Positions 16,636 through 25,607 of a DNA stretch of 64,000 nucleotides are shown here, one piece after another. Source of the stretch: Thermospira aquatica. Lineage in GTDB: Bacteria > Spirochaetota > Brevinematia > Brevinematales > Thermospiraceae. A program made the position numbers and the translations under genes. Location: positions 1,984,001-2,048,000 of the forward strand of contig NZ_CP073355.1 in NCBI RefSeq assembly GCF_023525255.1, in the 5' to 3' direction. The first letter of the stretch is position 1, and the number at the start of each line of letters is the position of its first letter. Below the pieces are notes generated by a model. The model was given only the letters and a program-made list of their open reading frames with translations, had not been told where the DNA came from and did not search any database.

Positions 16636-18000
16636 TCATCTTTTGTGAATCTTTTGTAAGATTTGCTGATGATGTTTTCTATCTATAGGGTAAAAGATGA
16701 GGACAAAGATAGCAAGGGCATAAAATAGGATGGCAATAGGTCCAAAGAGAAGTCGGATGGTGAAAAGAACAGTCGGTGGTTGAGAAACATTGGGACTGAA
16801 ATGAACAATCTGAAGCGCTATCCCGATAATAAAATTAGCGAGAGATTGACCCATCTTGGAAAAAAATGTCCAGGCTCCATAGTAGATACCCTCGTTTCTT
16901 TTTCCGGTGACAGCATAACCGTAGTCTACTGCATCGGGAAGGATTGACCATGGGAGTACATACCCTGTAGCAAATCCAATACCCGAAAAGGCCAAGACTC
17001 CAAAAAAGAATGGTATACCGAGAATATGTCCCCAAAAAAATGTAAGCCAGAGTCCAATAATGAGAATCCCCATGCCCAGGATGTAGGCCCATTTTTTACC
17101 TATCCAGGTAGCAAGTTTAATCCAGAGCGGCATAGAAAACAGGGTAGGTACAAGGAGAAAAAGAAAAGCTAGGGTCGTAAGAGATTCATTGTTATAGATG
17201 TATTTAAAATAGTAAATCATCGTTCCGCTGAGAAGAGTTATCGCAATCATGTTGAACATATAGGTAAAAAGAATCAACAGGTAAGGGGGATTTTTCACGA
17301 TGACACCGAAATCTTTGAGAGAGGCTTTAGGGATCCTATGAGGGGCTTTTTTTTCCTTAATAAAAAATACTGTCACAAAAGCAGAAAGCATCGTTATCAC
17401 ACCCATAATAATCGCCATAGCTGAAAAACCAGGGGAGCGATCAATTATTATCTGACCATCCATCACTACTTTACTTGAAAATGCATCAATAATAGGAAAA
17501 GCAGCTCCTGCAGCCAAAAACGTCCCTACAATTGCAAAAGACATTCTGTAGCCATTTAGCGAGGTGCGCTCATCATAATCATCGGTAAGCTCAGGTGTGA
17601 GCGCAGAGTAAGGCACATTGGTAAGTGTGTACGCTGTAAAAAGAAAACAAAGTACAATGGTTGCCCACCAGAAAAGAAGATTTTGATTGGATATTTTGGG
17701 GTTCGTAAACATGATAACCATAAATATGAACATAAGGATAGCGCCTACAAAAATATACGGTCGACGTCGTCCCCATCTCGTTTTTGTATGATCCGAAAGA
17801 AATCCTACCATCGGATCGGTAACCGCATCCCAGACACGTCCTATCATGATAGCTGTGCCTGCCAATGCAGGGAGAAGTCCGAGTGTGTCTGTAAAATAGT
17901 TCATTAACCAGAAGCTTGCCAGGGTAAAAAAGAGGTTTCCTCCGATATCACATACTCCAAAAGCAAGCTTGGTTTTTAAAGGAAGAGAGTGTTTTTTCAT
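16636..18000 (-). CDS. GPH-family sugar:cation symporter (MFS)
   Basis: 454 residues with about 12 membrane helices. Glycoside-pentoside-hexuronide family marks: KLAFGVCDIGGNLFF at the N-terminus, GRVWDAVTDPMVGFLSDHT and TRWGRRRPYIF, and a second-half AIDYGYAVTGKRNEGIYYG-type motif (DAVDYGYAVTGKRNEG). Likely imports a disaccharide or hexuronide together with Na+ or H+. No glycosidase gene is adjacent, so the substrate stays open. Transcribed towards eno; its promoter is beside IS256 copy A. Confidence 0.92.
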   Translation of the reverse strand: MKKHSLPLKTKLAFGVCDIGGNLFFTLASFWLMNYFTDTLGLLPALAGTAIMIGRVWDAVTDPMVGFLSDHTKTRWGRRRPYIFVGAILMFIFMVIMFTNPKISNQNLLFWWATIVLCFLFTAYTLTNVPYSALTPELTDDYDERTSLNGYRMSFAIVGTFLAAGAAFPIIDAFSSKVVMDGQIIIDRSPGFSAMAIIMGVITMLSAFVTVFFIKEKKAPHRIPKASLKDFGVIVKNPPYLLILFTYMFNMIAITLLSGTMIYYFKYIYNNESLTTLAFLFLLVPTLFSMPLWIKLATWIGKKWAYILGMGILIIGLWLTFFWGHILGIPFFFGVLAFSGIGFATGYVLPWSILPDAVDYGYAVTGKRNEGIYYGAWTFFSKMGQSLANFIIGIALQIVHFSPNVSQPPTVLFTIRLLFGPIAILFYALAIFVLIFYPIDRKHHQQILQKIHKR

Positions 18001-18037
18001 AGTTTATGCCCCTTTTTATACAAGGTTATGATGGTGT

Positions 18038-18066
18038 AGTTTAGCATAAGATAAAAAATATTGCAA
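18038..18066 (-). promoter_or_regulatory. Probable sigma-70 promoter of GPH transporter gene
   Basis: Minus strand TTGCAA (18066-18061), 17-bp spacer, TAAACT (18043-18038). IS256 copy A ends 9 bp upstream of the -35 box (8-bp target duplication plus one base). Confidence 0.65.
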
Positions 18067-18075
18067 CTTCTTTTG

Positions 18076-19346
18076 GGCAGTGTATACTTAATTGTGTCTG
18101 GTAGGAAAAAGATAACCTCCTGTGATAATATAAATAAAACTATCACAGGAGGCCAGATATGATTGAGACGAAGAATATTTTAGAGCTATTCAAACCAATT
18201 GTCAAGGAAGTATTAGAGAGTATGTTAAAAGAGGAAAGAGAGATTTACCTGGAAAATAATCCTCCCACAAAAGGCAATGGCTTTTACGAAAGGGATTTAA
18301 AGACAGCTTTTGGCGAGCTTACAGCCATACGTGTTCCAAGAACAAGGGATAATGGATTTAAAAGTGCCCTTCTTCCCTATCGCAAACGCATCACAGAAGA
18401 CTTAGATGCATTAATCAGGGCTATGTTGATATCAGGAATGTCAACAAGGAAGATAGCAGAAGTTTTAAAAGAGCTTTATGAAATAAAGATTTCTTATGCT
18501 AACATCTCAAGGATAAGCCAGGTAGGCATAGAAGAGATTCAGAAGTGGCGTAGTCGCCCTCTCTCATGGAAGAATATGCCGTGGTATTTCTGGATGCTAT
18601 GGTGTTTCCTATCAAGAGAGATAGGGTAGAAAATGAATCAATATATGTAGCTATAGGCATTACACCTGAGGGAAGAAGAAAGATTTTAGGATACTACCTG
18701 CCAGGAGGCATGGAAAGTGCTTATAACTGGCGGGAAATTTTAGATATAAGAGAAAGAGGTGTCAAACAGATTCATTTTATTGTCTCTGATGGCTTAAGTG
18801 GTATGAAAAACGTCATAACAGAGATATATCCCACGCAAAGTATCAGCCCTGTGTAGTCCATGTCATGAGAAACATACTGGCTAAAGTGAGAGTTCAACAC
18901 AGAAATATCATTGCCACTGAAATAAAAGAGGTATTTCATGCCAAAGACAAACAGGAGGCAGAACAATTGTTTATGAAATTTATACAAAAATGGAAAAATA
19001 TCTATCCCAACTTAATGAATAACCTCTTGACAATAAGAGAGAATATATTCACTTACATGGAATTACCTGAAGGAATACGAAGCATGGTGTATACAAACAA
19101 TGCCCTGGAAAGACTCTTTAAAGAACTTAAAAGGAGATTAAAAACAATGGAAATGTGTCAAAGCGAGGCTTCAGCTGAGAAATATCTTTACCTGTTATTA
19201 AGATACCAAAATGAGAAGTTCTTAAAAAGAAAGTTAAAAAATTGGGAGTATTACTTTCAACTCTATCGTGAGCAACACTCATACACCAAAGAAAATATTC
19301 ACAGCGAGGTTATCCTATGACTAGACACAATTTTCTTGACACAATG
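18076..19346 (+). mobile_element. IS256-family insertion sequence, copy A
   Basis: 1271 bp flanked by a perfect 8-bp target duplication TTCTTTTG (18068-18075 and 19347-19354). The ends begin GGCAGTGTATACTT and CATTGTGTCAAGAA; both continue into AATTGTGTCT. An inverted repeat CCTCCTGTGATA (18116-18127) / TATCACAGGAGG (18141-18152) places the transposase Shine-Dalgarno sequence in a hairpin arm. Confidence 0.95.
18159..19320 (+). pseudogene. IS256-type mutator transposase, frameshifted
   Basis: The product is recognisable as IS256/mutator: IYLENNPPTKGNGFYERDLKTA..., RVPRTRDNGF, LIRAMLISGMSTRKIAE, FLDAMVFPIKRDRVENESIYVAIGI, FIVSDGLSGMKN, VVHVMRNILAKV and NALERLFKELKRR. Compared with copy B it has a 2-bp gain (ctctct at about 18559), a 3-bp loss in REILLDI and a 1-bp loss near 18832 (YPHAKY to YPTQSI), so the frame is broken into 18159-18629, 18566-18856 and 18865-19320. 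Inactive as it stands. Confidence 0.92.
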
Positions 19347-19629
19347 TTCTTTTGGCTAGAATAATCGCCAAAACATATAAACAGATATTCAGAATATAAA
19401 AATTTTTCTTTTTTTATGTATTTTTCTTTACTTTTTCATACTTTGCCGTATAATATATATGCAAAGACTGGAGGATTGAGGGAGGTTTCTTGACCGTATT
19501 CAGAAGCAAAGACAAACAGAACTCAAAGGACAAACGACGAAAAGGCTTGGAGGTTCTGAAGATGAGGTAGGACTTCTGAGACAGAGTGATGAGCAACTTG
19601 TCTCTATTCGTGAGCAACAGCAAAACTAT

Positions 19630-20055
19630 ATGCGTCATGAGATGATCGTCTCTGGGCTTGAGTTACTTAAACGAAGGGTGGCAGAGTTTTCAAGAACACC
19701 CGTAGAACAGAGGAACTATGAGCTCTTTTCTCAGGAATTGCAGAAAATTGTGAGTCAGACACGCTTTCAAGGGGAAACTCCCCTCGCGTATATGAGTGTA
19801 AAAGTATCTGATGAGCGTACCCTTTATACTCTCGGACAGCAGATTGATCAGGAGATAACAGTACAGCAGAGTAGACTGAGACAGGAACGCCGACAGATGG
19901 CGGCTTTTCTGATTTCCCAGGAGAATAGAGATGCGCTGGTTGGGCGATCTGCTGAGGATATTGTAAACAGCATGAAGCTCTCTTTAAGTGATAAAGAAGT
20001 ACAGTATCCTGTGAGGAAAGATTATTCTTTTGCAAAGATTATAAAAATATTATAA
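19630..20055 (+). CDS. Protein of unknown function, charged and helical
   Basis: 141 residues from ATG 19630, rich in Glu, Gln and Arg, with likely coiled coils (LGQQIDQEITVQQSRLRQERRQM) and no membrane part. I do not recognise it. The same frame is open and protein-like for about 45 codons further upstream (RIQKQRQTELKGQ..., LLRQSDEQLVSIREQQQNY) but has no ATG, GTG or TTG there. An in-frame ATG at 19461, just after a TATAAT at 19449, is separated from it by TGA (MQRLED*). So either the true start is 19630 with an untranslated leader, or the gene has lost its 5' part by a nonsense mutation. It is 11 bp upstream of the neuB-like gene. Confidence 0.55.
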   Translation: MRHEMIVSGLELLKRRVAEFSRTPVEQRNYELFSQELQKIVSQTRFQGETPLAYMSVKVSDERTLYTLGQQIDQEITVQQSRLRQERRQMAAFLISQENRDALVGRSAEDIVNSMKLSLSDKEVQYPVRKDYSFAKIIKIL

Positions 20056-20066
20056 ATGGTCGGAGT

Positions 20067-21050
20067 ATGGAGTGGCTGCGTGCATTTGATCCTCGAGATT
20101 CTCGGGTGTTGGTCACTGCAGAAATCGGGATCAATCATCTTGGCAGAGAAGAGTACGCCTATCAACTAATTGACGAGGCTATGAAAGCTGGGGCGGATGC
20201 GGTAAAGTTTCAGATATACAGGACCCAGGATTTTTATCATCCGGATTCTCCGGCTTATGAGATATTTGAAAAGTATGAATTGTCTTTAGAGAGTTTTTCA
20301 CGGATCAAGGCATACTGTGAGAAGAAAGGTATATTGTTTTTTGCCACTCCTCTGGATTTTGGTTCGCTTCAGTGGATGATGGATCAGCGTATACCTTTGA
20401 TTAAGGTGGCAAGTTCTGATATTACCTTTGAACCTTTTCTCAAACAAATAGGTGAGTACGTTCGTAGATATAGGGCATATGCTATTCTTTCAACTGGTTT
20501 TGTGAAGCTGGAGGAAATTGGGAAAGCGGTAAGATTTTTCCCCAGGCAACGGCTAGCCCTTCTGTACTGTGTTTCTCGTTATCCTACAGAAGCTTCAGAT
20601 CTTGATCTCTCTTTTCTTAAGCGATTGCGACAGACTTTTGGTACGACAGTGGGGTTTTCTGATCACTCACTTGAGACAGTGTTTAGTGTGGCAGCTGTGG
20701 CTCTGGGAGCACGGATAATAGAGAGGCATTTTACCGACAATTCTTCGCTTCAAGAGGCTGATCATTCGATTTCTCTGAATCCAGAAGCCTTTGGGAGAAT
20801 GGTCGAAGAAATACGCAAAGTGGAGATTGCTCTTGGAAAAGGAGAAAAAAAGATAACTGATTTTGAGCAAAAGATTCGTCCACTTTCGATGAGGGATCTG
20901 TATGCAGCACGCGATATCCGTAAAGGGGAAATGATCGGCAAAAATGATATAAAGTGTTTACGTCCGGGTGAGGGAATTTCCCTGGCAAGGTATAAAAGTA
21001 TCGTTGGCCAAAAAGCCAGACAAAACTACGCGATGAATGAAAGAATATGA
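20067..21050 (+). CDS. N-acetylneuraminate synthase family protein (NeuB-like)
   Basis: 327 residues. The NeuB TIM barrel (about 15-250) shows AEIGINHLGREEYAYQLID, AGADAVKFQIYRTQDF, FFATPLDFGSL, IKVASSDIT, LSTGF, LYCVSRYPTE, GFSDHS and the metal-binding EADHSISLNPEAF. A C-terminal antifreeze-like SAF domain follows (LYAARDIRKGEMIGKNDIKCLRPG). It condenses phosphoenolpyruvate with a ManNAc-like sugar to a nonulosonic acid, for surface glycans or, in flagellates, flagellin glycosylation. No other sialic or legionaminic acid genes are close, so the sugar cannot be named. Overlaps the next gene by 4 bp. Confidence 0.9.
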   Translation: MEWLRAFDPRDSRVLVTAEIGINHLGREEYAYQLIDEAMKAGADAVKFQIYRTQDFYHPDSPAYEIFEKYELSLESFSRIKAYCEKKGILFFATPLDFGSLQWMMDQRIPLIKVASSDITFEPFLKQIGEYVRRYRAYAILSTGFVKLEEIGKAVRFFPRQRLALLYCVSRYPTEASDLDLSFLKRLRQTFGTTVGFSDHSLETVFSVAAVALGARIIERHFTDNSSLQEADHSISLNPEAFGRMVEEIRKVEIALGKGEKKITDFEQKIRPLSMRDLYAARDIRKGEMIGKNDIKCLRPGEGISLARYKSIVGQKARQNYAMNERI

Positions 21051-21952
21051 ATGGTAAAAGAAGATTTCCTCTCAAAGTGAAGGATGAACTTCTTGATTTC
21101 ACATTGACACAGAATGTTTGGTTAACAGTGAATAATACTTCAAAACGTTTCTACCGTCTTGGTCGTAGCTCGGACAAGTTTTCTTTACGTTTAGGTATAG
21201 ATTTATGGGAAAAAAGGGCATATGATTATGAGGTTTCTATTGATCAGCTTCGGAATGTTCTTGAATATGACAAGGGTATAGTAAAGATTCTTCGGGAAGA
21301 TGGTGTTTTTTACTATATCGGAGCCTGTGATGTGCCTTTCAAGAGATTAGAAAAGGGCAAATCTGTCATAACAAAGGAAGGTGATGTTTTAATTGCTTTG
21401 GATAAGCCGCTTGATAAAGAACTTTTGATTTCTCGTTCTAAAAGAGAGTGTGACCTCGTCGCCGATCAGGCGCTTTCTTATCTTGAGCGTTACATGCGAC
21501 GTTTTTTTCGTGGAACCAATATTCTCTATATGCTTCAGTTTTTGCCAGCAGAAAAATATACTTTTTTTATTCAGGCAACCCTTGGAGCTGTGGGACTCAC
21601 AACAGAAATGTTCCGTAACAAGTTAATCACTTATCACTGTCCTGAACATTGGCATATAGAAATGGTAATTCACGAGGCTTTAGTGAATGCTATTACCTAT
21701 GGGAGTCAGTTGGATTATACCAAAAAGGTGGCCATTGGGTATGAGATAGGACCAGAGGGACTGAGGGTTTTTATTCATGATCAAGGTGAGGGTTTTGATG
21801 TGAAGCGGCATGTTCCTGTTTCTTTAATCGATCGGGAAACAATAACTGGTCGTGGTATTCGGTTGATGAAAAATCTTGCTACTTCACTAGTTTATAACAA
21901 GAACGGGAATGCTATTTCGCTTTTATTCAATTTTAAGGAAACTCTTGGATAA
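21047..21952 (+). CDS. Anti-sigma/HATPase-type serine kinase with novel N-terminal domain
   Basis: 301 residues. The C-terminal 140 residues are an RsbW/SpoIIAB-like ATPase (HATPase_c_2): N box EMVIHEALVNAITYG, G1 box VFIHDQGEGFD, G2 box TGRGIRLMKNL. The N-terminal 150 residues (VWLTVNNTSKRFYRLG..., VFYYIGACDVPF) form a beta-rich region I do not recognise. It should phosphorylate an anti-sigma-factor antagonist, with the SpoIIE-type phosphatase encoded at 23448-25580 as natural counterpart. Its antagonist (STAS) and sigma factor are not in the window. Confidence 0.8.
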   Translation: MNGKRRFPLKVKDELLDFTLTQNVWLTVNNTSKRFYRLGRSSDKFSLRLGIDLWEKRAYDYEVSIDQLRNVLEYDKGIVKILREDGVFYYIGACDVPFKRLEKGKSVITKEGDVLIALDKPLDKELLISRSKRECDLVADQALSYLERYMRRFFRGTNILYMLQFLPAEKYTFFIQATLGAVGLTTEMFRNKLITYHCPEHWHIEMVIHEALVNAITYGSQLDYTKKVAIGYEIGPEGLRVFIHDQGEGFDVKRHVPVSLIDRETITGRGIRLMKNLATSLVYNKNGNAISLLFNFKETLG

Positions 21953-21966
21953 AAGTAGGAGTGGGT

Positions 21967-22470
21967 ATGTTAAAAAGCATAGAAATAAACGATCTGAAGT
22001 GGGATGTTTTTGAATGGATTGGACAGCGATGGATGCTTGTGGTAGGGGGAACGAGAGACTCCTATAATATGATGACAGCGAGTTGGGGAGGCGTAGGAAT
22101 TGTCTGGAATGAACCGATGGTTTTTGTTTTTGTTCGTCCTAGCAGGTACACACATGAGTTTCTTATGAAGTATCCACGGTTTTCTCTGGTGTTTTTGCCT
22201 GATTCGTATCGGGAAATATTAAATCTTTGTGGGTCCCGGTCGGGAAGGGATATAGACAAGATGCGAATTCCAGGGATAACACCTGTGGATCTTAAAGAAG
22301 CTGTGGGTTTTGACGAGGCAGAACTGGTGATTATTGCGAGAACGGCTTTTCGGCAACCTCTTGACCCCTCATCTCTTTTGCGTGAAGATGTACGGCAGGC
22401 TTTTTACAGCACGGGGGATTATCATGATCTTTTTATGGGGAGTATAGAAGGAGTTTGGATTCAGGGATGA
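21967..22470 (+). CDS. Flavin reductase-like protein (flavoredoxin family)
   Basis: About 167 residues with the flavin reductase-like split-barrel pattern: WMLVVGGTRDSYNMMTASWGG, NEPMVFVFVRPSRYTHEFL, FSLVFLPDSYREILNLCGSRSGRDIDK. FMN binding is expected; members act as flavoredoxins or flavin:NAD(P)H reductases. ATG 21967 has AGGAG at a good distance; a GTG at 21961 is in frame. It is in the same transcript as its neighbours, without a clear link to signalling. Confidence 0.85.
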   Translation: MLKSIEINDLKWDVFEWIGQRWMLVVGGTRDSYNMMTASWGGVGIVWNEPMVFVFVRPSRYTHEFLMKYPRFSLVFLPDSYREILNLCGSRSGRDIDKMRIPGITPVDLKEAVGFDEAELVIIARTAFRQPLDPSSLLREDVRQAFYSTGDYHDLFMGSIEGVWIQG

Positions 22471-22546
22471 AAAGACTCTGGGGAACTTTTTTGGGGCGAG
22501 TAGTTTTTAGAGCGTTTTCTTGTTTTGAGCAAGTGTGGGAGGGTGT

Positions 22547-23455
22547 GTGCTAGGTGTTGTAGTTGGAGGAGTTTTATTTTGTTTGTTTATCCTGGTCAAT
22601 GAAACCGATCTCTGGCTCAAATGGTTGTATCGGGGAAAGGGGAAAATTTTAATTTCCTCGCTTGAAATGATTCATTCCAGTCCTTCGAAACGGGCGGTGC
22701 TTCTTTTGCATGAGTTTTCGGGTTTACCTGCTTCTCTCAGGGAGCTTGGAGAACAGTTGTATCAGGAAGGATGGGATGTGTATATTCCTGCTATGCCAGA
22801 AACGGTTGAAAAGAAAGAGGATCTGTCTTTAATAACAGCTGGACCGTTGTATTTTTTGTGGTATGAAAGGGCAGAATCAGTACTTCTGCATCTGTTGGCT
22901 CAGTATGAGTGTGTTGTTGTGGGAGGAGCAAGTATTGGTGGAAGTATTGCTCTGGATCTCGCAGCTCACTATCATGTAAAAGGGGTTTTTGCCGTTGCTT
23001 CTCCCATACGGCTTTGGGGATGGCATTACTATCGTCCCTTCTCTCGTAATCTTGTGCTTGTTTTTTCGGGATGGGTGGGATTTTTGTTCCCTTTTTGGCG
23101 AACAAAAGCTTCTTATGTTTCATCTAGTGAGAAAGAGAAGCGTTACGGTGTTGATGGTGTGATATGGGCGAGAGCAATCCATTCACAGAAGATTGCTCTT
23201 CGCAGGCTCAAAAAACAACTTGACCATGTTTTAAACCCTTGTTTACTTATCCAGGCGAGTAATGATAGAACTGTTCATCCTAACAATATTTATCTCTTGA
23301 TGCGAAAACTGAAAAATGCTTCACGTGAGGCAGTTGTATTAGATATGCAGTGGGATACCGTCACAAGACATCATCTCCTTTTAAACCATGAAGATGTTAA
23401 AGATGAAGTGAAGGAGAGAATCGTGTTTTTTTTCAAGAGGTGGGGTTGTGCTTGA
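22547..23455 (+). CDS. Membrane-anchored alpha/beta hydrolase
   Basis: About 302 residues. An N-terminal hydrophobic stretch (VVVGGVLFCLFILV) anchors it. The fold follows carboxylesterase/monoacylglycerol-lipase types: VLLLHEFSGLPASLRELG (oxyanion region), GGASIGGSIALDLA with nucleophile Ser, IQASNDRTVHP with the acid Asp, and a His near TRHHLLLNHED. GTG 22547 is preferred because GGGAGG lies just upstream; GTG 22535 is in frame. A 28-codon frame (ATG 22467 to TAG 22551) overlaps both neighbours and may only couple translation. Its stop overlaps the phosphatase gene start. The lipid or ester substrate is unknown. Confidence 0.78.
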   Translation: MLGVVVGGVLFCLFILVNETDLWLKWLYRGKGKILISSLEMIHSSPSKRAVLLLHEFSGLPASLRELGEQLYQEGWDVYIPAMPETVEKKEDLSLITAGPLYFLWYERAESVLLHLLAQYECVVVGGASIGGSIALDLAAHYHVKGVFAVASPIRLWGWHYYRPFSRNLVLVFSGWVGFLFPFWRTKASYVSSSEKEKRYGVDGVIWARAIHSQKIALRRLKKQLDHVLNPCLLIQASNDRTVHPNNIYLLMRKLKNASREAVVLDMQWDTVTRHHLLLNHEDVKDEVKERIVFFFKRWGCA

Positions 23456-25580
23456 AATAGCATGGATGTTTCTGATTGCATTTGTGTTGGTGGTTCTTGC
23501 TCTGGAGATGTTGGTAATAAACTTTAGGCGTATGACAGTCGCAGCCGCTTTGTGGTTGGGTATCTTGGCATTTTATGCTTTGATGACAGGTTTAAAGGTC
23601 TATCTTGCCGAACTTCATAATTTTCAGCTTCTTTATCTCTTTCAGAGGTTGGAGGATGCATTATGGGTTCACCAGCCCTGGATCATATGGTTTTTTATGG
23701 AGTCACTCCTTGCAAAGGAGGAGAAAAAAAATCTTTCTTTTCCTTTTATAGTGTTGTTTGGAATAAGTAGTATTTTTTCCCTCGTGGGTCTAGGAGGTGG
23801 GTTGTATGATTCTCTCTATCTCTCGACTGTAGCAGGATTGGTTGGTATGAGAACTCAGGTAGTTCTTGTTCCTTCTGTGATGAGAGTTCTTGCTCTCATG
23901 TATACAGGAATCACTATCTTTTTTGCTATATTTAAACTTTTTTTATCGTATTTTTCTGTACCTTATGCCTTTCAACAGAGATGGATACGGTATCTTCTTG
24001 CAGCAGTGATAATTGTGCTATTAGATATTCTATTTGTTAGAACGGAAAAAATAGGGCTTTCTCTCAGAATGTTGGGGATACTGTGGCTTGGTGGGTGGGT
24101 TTTTTATATTGTATCTGCTCCTCGGGCGCTTGGGCTTCGAGAGCGTTTTAGTCGTTTTAGTCTTTTGGCTCTTTTTGGGCTTGTGATGATGCTTCTCCCA
24201 GGAGTGATTTTTTATATTTTTCGCACGTGGTTTATGACGCTTTTCTGGCCTGTGTTTGTGCTAATATTTGCCTCTGCGATGGCTTTATATTTTGTATTTT
24301 GTGTAATGGTGCTTATGCTCTTTCGCAAGATTTCGAAACCAACAGAGTTTGAAGAAGATAGACTCACATTTTTCTTAAAAAAGCTTGTACAAAAAAAGGA
24401 TCGTTATGGATTTGCAGAGGAGTTGGTTTTTCTTCTCAAGGAATGGCTCCAAAGAGAGGTTGATGTTATAGAGAACAATGATGGGTATTTGAGCTATCTT
24501 TCTTCTACCAGGTCAAAATCTGGCAGGATGTTTTTTCCTGAGGTAATGCAAAGATATCTGGAAACTGGTGATGCATATGTGGATCGTGAGATGGTTTTGA
24601 GTCATAAGGGTTTTAGAAAAGATGTTGGAGTTTTTTTTGAATATTTTGATAAAGAGGTTTGTGAAGCCCTCCTTTTGGGACGTATTGAAGGAAAAGTGAG
24701 GATTCTTATTCAGCTTGGGCCTAATGGAGAAGGTGAAGGGTTGAAACAGCGAGAGATTCGAGAGCTCAAATCTTTTTTGCGTATCATAGAGCTTCTTTAT
24801 CAAAATGTTCTCTTCTTTGAACGTGAAGAGGAGAATGAACAGACAAAGCGAGAGCTTGCACTAGCATCAGAAATCCAGGAGACCCTTTTTCAGAGGGAAA
24901 CACCAAAGCTTGTTGGACTTGATGTTGCTTTTTATCAAGAACCGGCAAAGTGGCTGAGCGGTGATTATCTCTGGCTGGATGCAGTTTCTTCCAAAGAACT
25001 CAGCTTTGTGGTTGCAGATGTTTCCGGGAAAGGTGTTTCGGCAGCTTTGATTACTATGATGATTCACAGTGTGATACAGGGGTACCATTTGAGTTCTTCA
25101 ACAGTACATTCTTTATTGGCACACTTAAATGTTATGCTTTCCAAGAAAAAGTCACGCGAAGAATGGCGTACCTTGAGTTTTGCCACAGTATTTGTGGGAT
25201 TTATTGATACCCAGATTCAGATGTTGTATTATAGTAATGCAGGACATTATCCCCTGTTAATATGGGATCTGGAAAAAAGAGAGTTTCTTGAGCTGTCTAC
25301 CCCTGGAAAACCTGTTGGATTATTTGAAAATTCACAATATGTTACGGAGACCTATAACTATGAAACTGATCAGATTTTTGTGGTATATTCGGATGGTATT
25401 ACCGAGTGTCTCAACCAAAATGAAGAAGAGTTTGGTATCCAGAGGTTGAAACGAATTATCCAGAAATATGACTATCTTTCTGCTTCTGAGATTCGTGATA
25501 AAGTTTTAGAAGAGATTCAGGAGTTCAGGGGTGGAGCTGATATTTATGATGATATGACGTTATTGGTGCTCAAGACATGA
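23448..25580 (+). CDS. Membrane SpoIIE/RsbU-type serine phosphatase
   Basis: 710 residues. Residues 1-290 contain about eight membrane helices (EIAWMFLIAFVLVVLALEML, then further segments), of a sensor type I do not recognise. Residues about 290-460 are a cytoplasmic linker with a GAF-like look. The C-terminal PP2C/SpoIIE domain starts at LASEIQETLF and shows FYQEPAKWLSGDYLWLD, VVADVSGKGVSAALITMM, FATVFVGFID, YSNAGHYPLL and VYSDGITECLN, with the Asp residues that bind Mn2+. It should dephosphorylate a STAS anti-sigma antagonist in response to a membrane or external signal. Last gene of the 19.6-25.6 kb cluster. Confidence 0.9.
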   Translation: MLEIAWMFLIAFVLVVLALEMLVINFRRMTVAAALWLGILAFYALMTGLKVYLAELHNFQLLYLFQRLEDALWVHQPWIIWFFMESLLAKEEKKNLSFPFIVLFGISSIFSLVGLGGGLYDSLYLSTVAGLVGMRTQVVLVPSVMRVLALMYTGITIFFAIFKLFLSYFSVPYAFQQRWIRYLLAAVIIVLLDILFVRTEKIGLSLRMLGILWLGGWVFYIVSAPRALGLRERFSRFSLLALFGLVMMLLPGVIFYIFRTWFMTLFWPVFVLIFASAMALYFVFCVMVLMLFRKISKPTEFEEDRLTFFLKKLVQKKDRYGFAEELVFLLKEWLQREVDVIENNDGYLSYLSSTRSKSGRMFFPEVMQRYLETGDAYVDREMVLSHKGFRKDVGVFFEYFDKEVCEALLLGRIEGKVRILIQLGPNGEGEGLKQREIRELKSFLRIIELLYQNVLFFEREEENEQTKRELALASEIQETLFQRETPKLVGLDVAFYQEPAKWLSGDYLWLDAVSSKELSFVVADVSGKGVSAALITMMIHSVIQGYHLSSSTVHSLLAHLNVMLSKKKSREEWRTLSFATVFVGFIDTQIQMLYYSNAGHYPLLIWDLEKREFLELSTPGKPVGLFENSQYVTETYNYETDQIFVVYSDGITECLNQNEEEFGIQRLKRIIQKYDYLSASEIRDKVLEEIQEFRGGADIYDDMTLLVLKT

Positions 25581-25607
25581 TGGGTTAACGGGTACCATAC
25601 ATGAAGT

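Noticed and set aside
18159-19320. Sequencing error as the cause of the many frameshifts
   Set aside because: Lesions cluster in IS genes and two accessory genes, while dozens of long housekeeping frames are clean, and the two IS256 copies have different lesions. It cannot be fully excluded for the single A-run losses.
22467-22551. 28-codon frame overlapping the flavin reductase and hydrolase genes as a separate small protein
   Set aside because: No own ribosome binding site or recognisable peptide; it may only help translational coupling.
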